The position numbers and the translations under genes were made by a program. Below the pieces are notes generated by a model. That model had not been told where the DNA came from. It did no database searches and saw nothing but the letters and a program-made list of their open reading frames with translations. From an uncultured Clostridia bacterium (GTDB lineage: Bacteria; Bacillota; Clostridia; Christensenellales; Borkfalkiaceae), in NCBI GenBank assembly GCA_947629095.1, contig CANRCK010000014.1, forward strand, positions 1 to 64,000: a stretch of 64,000 bases of DNA. The letters are read 5' to 3'. The stretch's first letter is position 1, and each line of letters opens with the position of its first letter. Shown one piece after another: positions 38,592 to 46,568 of the stretch.

Positions 38592-39854
38592 TCAAATAAA
38601 GCTGTTTGCGGAATTTACGATAAGCATAACAACGAGCGCATACATAAAGGCAACCGTTAAAAGCCCCGCAATAAAATACTGGATATCCTTTGAAAGGTCC
38701 GAGAGCATTCCATAGAGATTGCTTTCGCCCACGGGCTGCACAACAGCCCCGACTAATTTTAATATTATTGAAAAAGACGCCATTAGAACGACCGGACCTA
38801 TAAGTTCGCCCAGCAATAAAACGATTCCGCACAGTCCAACGGAGCTTTTAATCAGCAAACCAGCAGATGTGAGCATATCAAAACCGCTCGATAAAAAATT
38901 ACCTACAAGCGGCACGGAATTCCCCACAACAAATTTTGTGGCTTTAAAAATTATTCCATCGAATAAGGACGCCGCCGAGCTCTGGGCTGTAATAAAAATG
39001 CTGAATACCGTTACTGTTATTCCTATCGTCCACTTCATAATACTTTTAAGAAGCGACGATACGCCCGAAAAGCTTATCTGACTGTTGAGGCGGGACATAA
39101 AGCCGAGCACTATCACCGTTATGGTGCCGGGAAAGATAAACCCGCTTATTATTTCAACGGCGCCGCCCGTCAAAAATATTGCCGAAGGCTGGTATATAGC
39201 GGCTGAGCTTGTTCCGCCCGTCAGTACTGTCAGGGTAGCCAAAACGGGAGTAATTATCTCTATCTGTCTGCGGACATTGTTTATACAGCCGATGCAGGAG
39301 GAAATTATACCCGTGAGCATAGAGGAAATGACCAGAATTATCAATGAATAACAGGCAAGGTGCACCACTTTGAAGGTTGACTTGCCTATAACGCTCCCCT
39401 CTGCCGCGCTCACAACCGCGCACAACAGCGCCACGGCGGCTACGGTTGCAAATGCCGGGATAAGATTTATTACATCCTTGAAAGCGATATTGAAAATCTC
39501 GTTTAAATATCCTCCATAGTCTGCCCCGAGATTGCCGTTTATCAGATATGCTATTATTTCCTTTGCAGTACCGCCAAAACCGGTCAAAAAGCCGTTATCG
39601 TTTCCGTCGAGGTATTCCTGCAACTCGGAAAGGTCCAAATCCTCCAAAAGCTCCTCAATGCTTTGGTTTAGCTCCTGCCTGCCTTTATCATCGGCAAAGG
39701 CTGCGCCGTGAATAAGCGGCAATATCACAATCAACCCCAGCATCACAGCACAGAACAACAACCTTTTTATGCAAGATTTATCAAAGAAAGAATTATTTTG
39801 TATGTGCTTGACAATACGGGTATTGCAACAACAAAAATTATTATTTTTCCACAT
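38592..39854 (-). CDS. spoIIIAE: Stage III sporulation protein AE
   Basis: Polytopic; FKATKFVVGNSVPLVGNFLSSGFDMLTSAGLLIKSSVGLCGIVLLL. True start is probably internal (for example 39743) because the ORF overlaps spoIIIAD. Confidence 0.9.
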   Translation of the reverse strand: MWKNNNFCCCNTRIVKHIQNNSFFDKSCIKRLLFCAVMLGLIVILPLIHGAAFADDKGRQELNQSIEELLEDLDLSELQEYLDGNDNGFLTGFGGTAKEIIAYLINGNLGADYGGYLNEIFNIAFKDVINLIPAFATVAAVALLCAVVSAAEGSVIGKSTFKVVHLACYSLIILVISSMLTGIISSCIGCINNVRRQIEIITPVLATLTVLTGGTSSAAIYQPSAIFLTGGAVEIISGFIFPGTITVIVLGFMSRLNSQISFSGVSSLLKSIMKWTIGITVTVFSIFITAQSSAASLFDGIIFKATKFVVGNSVPLVGNFLSSGFDMLTSAGLLIKSSVGLCGIVLLLGELIGPVVLMASFSIILKLVGAVVQPVGESNLYGMLSDLSKDIQYFIAGLLTVAFMYALVVMLIVNSANSFI

Positions 39855-40159
39855 AAAATCAACTTGTCCGCAACCCCTTCAAAACCAAGTTCCTTTACGG
39901 AGCTTGCCGTAAGCTCTATTATGAATCCTATGCCCACTATTTTAAATATAAGCCTGATTACCTGATTGTCCACCCCGGTTGTCTCGGAAAACGAGCGCAA
40001 AAACTCAATGCTTTCCGAAAGATAATCAAAGGCAAACAAAAACATTATTATCCCCCCTGCCGTCAGGCAGAGCGGCACCAGAGCGGACATATGGCTCTTT
40101 AAAATAAACGCGCATACTGCGGTTATAACCGCTATACAGCACAGCTGAAAAATTATCAT
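39767..40159 (-). CDS. spoIIIAD: Stage III sporulation protein AD
   Basis: Polytopic, operon position; LIFKIVGIGFIIELTASSVKELGFEGVADKLILCGKIIIF. Confidence 0.92.
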   Translation of the reverse strand: MIIFQLCCIAVITAVCAFILKSHMSALVPLCLTAGGIIMFLFAFDYLSESIEFLRSFSETTGVDNQVIRLIFKIVGIGFIIELTASSVKELGFEGVADKLILCGKIIIFVVAIPVLSSTYKIILSLINLA

Positions 40160-40356
40160 CAGAACAAATCGAATAGCTGCCTTATCTGCGAAAACAGGTC
40201 GGCAATCATCGAGATAACCACCGTAAGCACTATTATAAGCCCCACAAGACTCACCAAAGTTGCAATGTCGTCCCTGTCGGATTTTTTTAAAACCTGACAG
40301 ATTATCGTTACGATTATTCCTACTGCGGCAATTTTAAAAATTATACTTATATCCAT
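40159..40356 (-). CDS. spoIIIAC: Stage III sporulation protein AC
   Basis: 65 aa; MDISIIFKIAAVGIIVTIICQVLKKSDRDDIATLVSLVGLIIVL. Confidence 0.93.
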   Translation of the reverse strand: MDISIIFKIAAVGIIVTIICQVLKKSDRDDIATLVSLVGLIIVLTVVISMIADLFSQIRQLFDLF

Positions 40357-40782
40357 TTACGCCAAAAGGATTGCCATAAGCACTCCCAAAAGAAAAAATA
40401 TCTTGATATAGAGCGAGCTGTATTTTTTATAGTCGTTTGAGCTTTCGTCCCTGCACTTTGTCAAAACGGTTTTTCTTTCGTTTAAATAATCTATTTGGGA
40501 CAGCGCGTCGCTTCTGCCGAGATTAAACACATAGTCGCTTATAATTTCGCCGTCCTTCCCTTCAAGCAAAATTTTACCGTTTAGAACCTCGGGCATAAAT
40601 TTAAAATTTTTTGCAACTTTTTCCATCGGCAGGCGCGAATATTTCATATTCAAAAGAAGCTGCTCGTTAAATTCATACAGTTCGGCAAAGATTTGCATTC
40701 TCCTCTTTTTTTTAGCCGACAAAAATACTCCTATCGACGTTGTCAGTCCCGCCACCGCTATAAGCAACAAAATTTTTATCAT
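40357..40782 (-). CDS. spoIIIAB: Stage III sporulation protein AB
   Basis: N- and C-terminal TMs, operon position. Confidence 0.85.
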   Translation of the reverse strand: MIKILLLIAVAGLTTSIGVFLSAKKKRRMQIFAELYEFNEQLLLNMKYSRLPMEKVAKNFKFMPEVLNGKILLEGKDGEIISDYVFNLGRSDALSQIDYLNERKTVLTKCRDESSNDYKKYSSLYIKIFFLLGVLMAILLA

Positions 40783-41614
40783 AAATTACGGGTTGTCCAA
40801 ATATACTTTTAAGTTCAACAAAATATTCAAACGGCGTAAGCTTTAACATTTCATAATTGGTTATGTGCGATGACGCAATAACACTTATCCCGCAGTCTAC
40901 GGCGTATTTGACCGCCCGCATATCGCTTTCACCGTATAGTTCATCGGTGATTATTACGTCGGGTTTCATAGCTCTTATTGCGCCGGCAAAGGCGTTCAGC
41001 TTGTTGCCGGAACTTATCACGTCAGCCCTGCACCCCACGTAAAAACCAATTCCGTTTTCATCCATGGCGGCAATTTCATTCCTCTCGTCAAATATAAGAG
41101 TATTAAGGCACAGGTTGTCGCTAAGATGCCTTGCAATATCCCTTAGCTTTGTTGTTTTGCCAAGTCCGGGCTTTGAAAACAGTAAGACGCTCTTTACCTC
41201 TTTTGCAAGCAACGCCTTGCAGATATTTTCGGCGCAACCTTTAACATCGTGTGGCAGTCTTATATTTAATGATGTCAACGAGGTAATCGTTTTGATTTCG
41301 TCGCCCTGAGTAATATATTCTCCCGCAAGACCTATTCTTACTCCGTGACCGCAGGTTATAAACCCCGATCGCATTTGTTCGGAATATCTGAAAAAATTTC
41401 CGCCCGTTGCGTCGTTGATTATTTGCGATATTTCATTGCATACTATGGCGTCTTTGCTCTCCTTGCTTACTCCCAAATCGGTTAAAAAATAGTAGTCGCC
41501 TTTATAGCCCACTATTACGGGCTGCCCCCGCCTTATCCTCAATTCGGTTAAAAAATTAATATTTAAGTGACCGAGCGCCGCGTTTACTTCGTGCGGCAGA
41601 AAGGACAAACTCAT
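40712..41614 (-). CDS. spoIIIAA: Stage III sporulation protein AA (ATPase)
   Basis: LLFSKPGLGKTTKLRDIARHLSD (Walker A), KPDVIITDELYG. Confidence 0.93.
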   Translation of the reverse strand: MSLSFLPHEVNAALGHLNINFLTELRIRRGQPVIVGYKGDYYFLTDLGVSKESKDAIVCNEISQIINDATGGNFFRYSEQMRSGFITCGHGVRIGLAGEYITQGDEIKTITSLTSLNIRLPHDVKGCAENICKALLAKEVKSVLLFSKPGLGKTTKLRDIARHLSDNLCLNTLIFDERNEIAAMDENGIGFYVGCRADVISSGNKLNAFAGAIRAMKPDVIITDELYGESDMRAVKYAVDCGISVIASSHITNYEMLKLTPFEYFVELKSIFGQPVIYDKNFVAYSGGGTDNVDRSIFVG

Positions 41615-41635
41615 ATTTTAATCTATTGCAAAAGG

Positions 41636-41672
41636 CAAAAAAAAAGAACTCCGCTACGGGAGTTCTTTTTGA
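41636..41672 (-). terminator. Terminator downstream of aquaporin gene
   Basis: Minus strand AAAAAGAACTCCCGTAGCGGAGTTCTTTTTTTTT. Confidence 0.9.
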
Positions 41673-41684
41673 AATTGGTTTTGC

Positions 41685-42443
41685 TTATTTATTAAGCTCG
41701 TTAAGCTGATTGTCGTCCTTCTTTTTGCCGTCAAGCAAATTATAGACTACAGCCGCAAGCGCGCCGCCCGCCATGGGTCCCAAAATGAAAATCCATATCT
41801 GTTCGATTGCCGCCGTATTGCCTTCCTTTACAAGCGCCATAAGCGCGGGTCCAATGGAACGTGCGGGATTTACGGAAGTGCCCGTAAGACCTATTCCCAA
41901 AAGGTGAACAAGCGTAAGCGAAAGCCCGATTACGATCCCCGTAACAGCCTTGTTATCTGTCTTTGAAGTAACACCCAAAATTGCAATAACAAAAACAAAA
42001 GTAAGCACTATCTCAACCACAAGAGAAACAGCCAAAGCTCCGCCGTTGCCGTAAGCGGCAATGAGAGTATCCTGCGCCGCATTCTGACCGAACTGCCCGA
42101 AGTGTATAGAACCGTTTACAAAAGAGCCGCAAAGAAGTCCTACAAGGACTGCCCCAACAATTGCTCCGAGGATTTGCGCCGCAACGTAGCAAACGAAATC
42201 TTTTACGTTCATTTTTTTGCTGATTAACATAGCCAATGATACGGCGGGATTGATATGGCAGCCCGAAACATTGCCGATTGAGTATGCCATAGCAACGATT
42301 ACAAGGCCGAAAGCAAGCGCCGTCATAAGATAAGCCGCAGGATTCGACACCCCGCAACCCGTTACAACCGCAACGCCGCAGGCAACCGTTACAAGCACAC
42401 AGGTGCCTATAAACTCAGCTATATACTTTTTGATGTCTGACAT
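41685..42443 (-). CDS. MIP family channel (aquaporin/glycerol facilitator)
   Basis: SGCHINPAVSLAM and GTSVNPARSIGPAL NPA boxes. Confidence 0.95.
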   Translation of the reverse strand: MSDIKKYIAEFIGTCVLVTVACGVAVVTGCGVSNPAAYLMTALAFGLVIVAMAYSIGNVSGCHINPAVSLAMLISKKMNVKDFVCYVAAQILGAIVGAVLVGLLCGSFVNGSIHFGQFGQNAAQDTLIAAYGNGGALAVSLVVEIVLTFVFVIAILGVTSKTDNKAVTGIVIGLSLTLVHLLGIGLTGTSVNPARSIGPALMALVKEGNTAAIEQIWIFILGPMAGGALAAVVYNLLDGKKKDDNQLNELNK

Positions 42444-42472
42444 TTTGTTTTCTCCTTTATTTTTTTACCTAA

Positions 42473-42500
42473 ATTATATCACCCGATATTTCAATGTCAA
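42473..42500 (-). promoter_or_regulatory. Promoter upstream of aquaporin gene
   Basis: Minus strand TTGACA (42495-42500), 16 nt, TATAAT (42473-42478). Confidence 0.7.
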
Positions 42501-42572
42501 TTAAAAACATTACAAAAACAGCAATTGATTAAAAAAGTGCGCTTCCGTCATATTTTTTTGCAAAGCAACAAA

Positions 42573-43682
42573 TTACTTACGGGGTATAAGCCCGAGAATT
42601 TTATCTACAGCCTCTTTTACGTTGTCGCCGACAGTTATTTCAACGTCGCAAACCTCGCTGTTGCGGTACTCAAAATCAAGCGACATAATGCGCCTTGTTT
42701 TATCTTCAAGGTCGATATCGCGGCTTATTATGCTCTTAATTGCCTCCGCCCTGTCGCGCCGCGTAAACACGAGCATTGCGCGGCGGCGATACAAATTTTT
42801 AAGCGTTATAGCCCCGCATATATCTATGGGTATAACCGCCACGTGACCGCGGTTTACTATTGGCTCTATATCCCTTTCGGAAGTTCCGAAATGATATCCG
42901 CTGTATACGGTAGTTTCTATATAACTCCCCTCGTTCATTTCTTTTATGAACTGCTCCTCGGAAATGAAGCGGTAGGAATTTTCATTTTCGGTTTTACGGC
43001 GGGGACGGGTGGTTGAAGTGAGCGGTTTTTCAAAGCCCGAAAGCGCAGTCAATCCGTTGGCAATCTCGGTCTTTGAAGAACCGGAAGGTCCCACAAGGCA
43101 CAAAACCCCTCCGTTTTCAAGGCTGGGGAAATTTTCCGAGAAAGAATTCCTCACCATTTCGCAAAAATGTAAAAAATCGTCGTAGCTGTTGACGGAAAGC
43201 AGCCCCGAAAGATTTGTGTTCCAAGGCTTTCTGAAAAGTACGGGATAAGCCGCGCGGGAGCTGGATATGTTGTGTGCGCCGTCGTCGAGCATAATATCAA
43301 GGGAAATTACGTCCTTGCGCGTACCCATAATTATATTTTGTGGCGGTATTTCGGGGAAATCCTGAACAAGCCTCTCCGCCCGTGCGCTCATACAGCGCGC
43401 AGGCACGGCGGTTATAAAAAACACGTCGGCGATTTCAGAAAGTTTTTTAACAAACTCCTGCGCCCCCGCAGTTATCGGCTGAGTACGCACAAAATTCGGA
43501 TCGGAGTAAAGCGCAAGGCGTTCGTCTGCATGTCTGCCGCACGCGCTCCAATTCTTTATCTCCTCTATTTTCATCGGCTCTTCGTCGGGATGACGCCCGT
43601 TTATTATAGACACCGCATATGAATTGCACTCATAGAGGGTATCGTCAACGTCAAGCCCTATTCTTATTCTGTACTTTCTCAT
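42573..43682 (-). CDS. Two-domain protein: N-terminal 5'(3')-deoxyribonucleotidase-like HAD domain plus C-terminal guanylate-kinase-like domain
   Basis: N-term GLDVDDTLYECN...FFITAVPARC...DIMLDDGAHN; C-term LCLVGPSGSSKTEI, LTSTTRPRRKTENENSYRFISEEQF. Confidence 0.8.
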   Translation of the reverse strand: MRKYRIRIGLDVDDTLYECNSYAVSIINGRHPDEEPMKIEEIKNWSACGRHADERLALYSDPNFVRTQPITAGAQEFVKKLSEIADVFFITAVPARCMSARAERLVQDFPEIPPQNIIMGTRKDVISLDIMLDDGAHNISSSRAAYPVLFRKPWNTNLSGLLSVNSYDDFLHFCEMVRNSFSENFPSLENGGVLCLVGPSGSSKTEIANGLTALSGFEKPLTSTTRPRRKTENENSYRFISEEQFIKEMNEGSYIETTVYSGYHFGTSERDIEPIVNRGHVAVIPIDICGAITLKNLYRRRAMLVFTRRDRAEAIKSIISRDIDLEDKTRRIMSLDFEYRNSEVCDVEITVGDNVKEAVDKILGLIPRK

Positions 43683-43762
43683 AAAACAACCTCGTTAAAA
43701 ACGTACATATATTATAGCGGCGCGCCCTCCCTTTGTCAAGCCGAACCGAAAAAATAGCGGTA

Positions 43763-43791
43763 TTGACAAACCGTGAAACGTGTGTTATACT
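43763..43791 (+). promoter_or_regulatory. Promoter upstream of DHH phosphoesterase operon
   Basis: TTGACA (43763-43768), 17 nt, TATACT (43786-43791). Confidence 0.75.
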
Positions 43792-43829
43792 ATAATGCTT
43801 AACAAAAAACATAACTACGGAGAAACGGG

Positions 43830-44771
43830 ATGTTTAAGGAAGCGCTTAAATTAATCAAAAAATACGACAGAATAATTATCCACCGCCACTCGCACCCTGA
43901 TGGCGACGCAATTGGCAGCCAAATAGGGCTTGCACAGCTTTTAAAAGATAATTTTGCGGAAAAGGAAATATATATGGTCGGAGACGTAGCCACGCGGCTG
44001 CCGTTTATCGACGTAAAAATGGACGAAATTCCCGACGAATACTACAACGGCGCACTTGCAATCGTTTTAGACTGTGGCTCTTCCCGCCTGATCTGCGACG
44101 AGAGATATAAAACGGCAGAAAAAACCATAAGGTTCGATCACCACATTTTTTGCGAAAAAATTGCCGACGTGGATATTTCGGACAGCTCGTTTGAAAGCGC
44201 AAGCGGAATGGTTGCCGCGTTTGCAAAGGAATGTAAGCTTAAACTTTCCCCCATTTCGGCTACATACATATATATGGGTATGGTTACGGACAGCGGCAGA
44301 TTTGTGTTTGACTCCACTACCGCGCGCACATTTGAGCTGGCGGCGTTCCTTTTGTCGCAACCGATAGATTTGAATACCCTCTACTACAATTTGTATGCCG
44401 AGGACTTTTCGGAAATTATAAAAAATGCCGACAATATGCATAAAATCAAATTTACCGAAAATAACGTTGCGTACATATATACCGCACGCGAGGATCTTCC
44501 CGCAAACAGCGACGCCGCGCCGGTTGTTTCCTCTGGGTTGGTGAGCTTGATGCACGATATCAAGGGCGTGTTTATATGGGTAAATTTCACCGAAAGCGAT
44601 GACGGCGTGCACGTTGAACTGCGCTCCAACCGCTACAATATTAACCCCATTGCCGTAAAATACGGCGGCGGCGGACACAAAAAAGCCAGCGGCTGCACCG
44701 TTCCGGATAAAGAAACGGCAATGAAACTTTTAAACGACTTAAACGAACTCAGCAAAACGGAGCCGGTATGA
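43830..44771 (+). CDS. DHH/DHHA1 family phosphoesterase (NrnA-like)
   Basis: HRHSHPDGDAIGSQIGL, FDHHIFCEKIADVD, KYGGGGHKKASGC. Confidence 0.93.
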   Translation: MFKEALKLIKKYDRIIIHRHSHPDGDAIGSQIGLAQLLKDNFAEKEIYMVGDVATRLPFIDVKMDEIPDEYYNGALAIVLDCGSSRLICDERYKTAEKTIRFDHHIFCEKIADVDISDSSFESASGMVAAFAKECKLKLSPISATYIYMGMVTDSGRFVFDSTTARTFELAAFLLSQPIDLNTLYYNLYAEDFSEIIKNADNMHKIKFTENNVAYIYTAREDLPANSDAAPVVSSGLVSLMHDIKGVFIWVNFTESDDGVHVELRSNRYNINPIAVKYGGGGHKKASGCTVPDKETAMKLLNDLNELSKTEPV

Positions 44772-45748
44772 ACGAAGATATTAAAAACCTGATTCTGCAA
44801 AAGATAGAGAGCTATAACTCTATTATAATTTCCCGCCATATCCGCCCCGACGGCGACGCAGTAGGATCCACTATGGGGCTTACAAAAATTTTGCGCGATA
44901 CCTATCCCGAAAAGCATATTTATCTTGTAAACGAAGATTTTTCGGACTACCTCTCATTCTGCGGCGGCGAAGATACCGTTCCCGACGGAATTTATGACGG
45001 CGCGCTGCAAATTGTGATAGATACGGGCACAAAAAAAAGAATTTCCAACATCAAGTTTGTTAAAGCAAAGGAAATTATAAAAATCGACCACCATATAGAG
45101 GCTGACCCCTACGGCGATATCAATTGGGTTGAGGACTTCCGCTCGTCGGCTTGCGAAATGATTGCGGATTTTTATTTAACGCATAAAAAACGCCTTAAAA
45201 TTTCACCCGAGGCGGCTACCTATATCTACCTCGGTATGGTAACGGACAGCGGCAGATTCCAATTTGAAGGCGTTACGGGCGAAACAATGCGCCTTGCCGG
45301 CGCAATGCTCGACTGCGGCGTAGACCTTGAAAACCTCTATGCCAACCTCTACTCCGAGGACCCCGACTCTTTCAAATTCAAATCCTATGTTTACGACAAT
45401 ATACGCATTACCGAGCACGGCGTTGCATATATCTATTTGGATAGAGCCACGCAGGAGCGCTTTAACCTCTCCTTTGAAGCGGCAAGCAGCGTTGTGAGCG
45501 AGCTTTCGGGAATACGCGGCAGTCTCATTTGGGTTGCGTTTATTTATAATTCCAAAAAAGAAAATATTCGCGTAAGGCTCCGCTCCCGCTTTTTGGGCAT
45601 AAACGACCTTGCAATAAAATACCACGGAGGCGGGCACAATATGGCGGCGGGCGCCACCGCTTACTCCGAGGAAGAAATGCGGGCGCTTATACAAGACGCC
45701 GATAAATTACTCGGCGAATACAAATCCACACACGAGGGTTGGCTATGA
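44768..45748 (+). CDS. DHH/DHHA1 family phosphoesterase (NrnA-like), second copy
   Basis: SRHIRPDGDAVGSTMGL, IDHHIEADPYGDINWV, KYHGGGHNMAAGA. Confidence 0.93.
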   Translation: MNEDIKNLILQKIESYNSIIISRHIRPDGDAVGSTMGLTKILRDTYPEKHIYLVNEDFSDYLSFCGGEDTVPDGIYDGALQIVIDTGTKKRISNIKFVKAKEIIKIDHHIEADPYGDINWVEDFRSSACEMIADFYLTHKKRLKISPEAATYIYLGMVTDSGRFQFEGVTGETMRLAGAMLDCGVDLENLYANLYSEDPDSFKFKSYVYDNIRITEHGVAYIYLDRATQERFNLSFEAASSVVSELSGIRGSLIWVAFIYNSKKENIRVRLRSRFLGINDLAIKYHGGGHNMAAGATAYSEEEMRALIQDADKLLGEYKSTHEGWL

Positions 45749-46467
45749 AAATTTTACTCACAAACGACGACGGCATAGAAGCCGAAGGCTTAAAATATTT
45801 ATTGGATTGGGCTAAAACAAAGGGCGAAGTTTGTATTTTTGCCCCCAAAGTGCAGCAGAGCGCAAAGAGCCATTCAATTAAAATCCATGACCCCTATGAA
45901 GTTAAAAAAGTAGACAGTTTTGGCGATATAGAGGCTTACAGCGTGGACTCCACCCCCGCCGACTGCGTGCGCGTGGCGGTTTTGGGAATGAAAAAGCGCT
46001 TTGACCTTGTTATTTCGGGCATAAACAACGGACCGAATCTCGGCGGCGACATACACTACTCCGGCACGGTTGCGGCGTGCTTTGAGGCAGCGCAGAACGG
46101 AATTAAGGCGATAGCCTTTTCCACTGCGTTCAATTCCTTTGATAACGCCATAAAAAATATAGACAGAGCGTACAATAAAATACTTGCCCGTAAAATGCTT
46201 GATTTTGCGGATATTGTAAACGTAAATTTCCCCGAAAAAGGCGATGAAATATTAATTACGAGAATGGGTCCCGCAATTTACAGCGACGATTTTGAATTTT
46301 TGCCCGACGGCAGCATAAAGCCCTGTTTGGTATGCCTTTACAACGGCACAAGAAATCTGGAACTTGATACCGACGCAACAATGACGGGGCATATTTCAAT
46401 GACCCCGCTTGAAAACGACCTAACCGACTTCCCCGCATTTGAAATGATAGCAAAAAAAGTTGGATAA
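45739..46467 (+). CDS. surE: 5'/3'-nucleotidase SurE
   Basis: MKILLTNDDGIEAEGL, SGINNGPNLGGDIHYSGTVAA. Start may be the second ATG (45745). Confidence 0.96.
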   Translation: MAMKILLTNDDGIEAEGLKYLLDWAKTKGEVCIFAPKVQQSAKSHSIKIHDPYEVKKVDSFGDIEAYSVDSTPADCVRVAVLGMKKRFDLVISGINNGPNLGGDIHYSGTVAACFEAAQNGIKAIAFSTAFNSFDNAIKNIDRAYNKILARKMLDFADIVNVNFPEKGDEILITRMGPAIYSDDFEFLPDGSIKPCLVCLYNGTRNLELDTDATMTGHISMTPLENDLTDFPAFEMIAKKVG

Positions 46468-46472
46468 TTTTA

Positions 46473-46499
46473 ACCCCCGCCGCTTCGGCGGGGTTTTTG
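46473..46499 (+). terminator. Terminator downstream of surE
   Basis: ccccgccg(46475-46482)/cggcgggg(46486-46493) then ttttt. Confidence 0.9.
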
Positions 46500-46546
46500 T
46501 TAACCAAAAGCCCTTCCTTGCGGAAGGGCTGCTTTTTGGTTCAAGG
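46498..46546 (-). terminator. Terminator-like hairpin closing the 46.5-64 kb minus-strand cluster
   Basis: Minus strand AACCAAAAAGCAGCCCTTCCGCAAGGAAGGGCTTTTGGTT hairpin. Confidence 0.75.
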
Positions 46547-46568
46547 CTGAAAGCCTTAATTAATTTGT

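Noticed and set aside
44067-44678. 203-aa minus-strand ORF opposite the first DHH gene
   Set aside because: Antisense to a conserved DHH/DHHA1 reading frame
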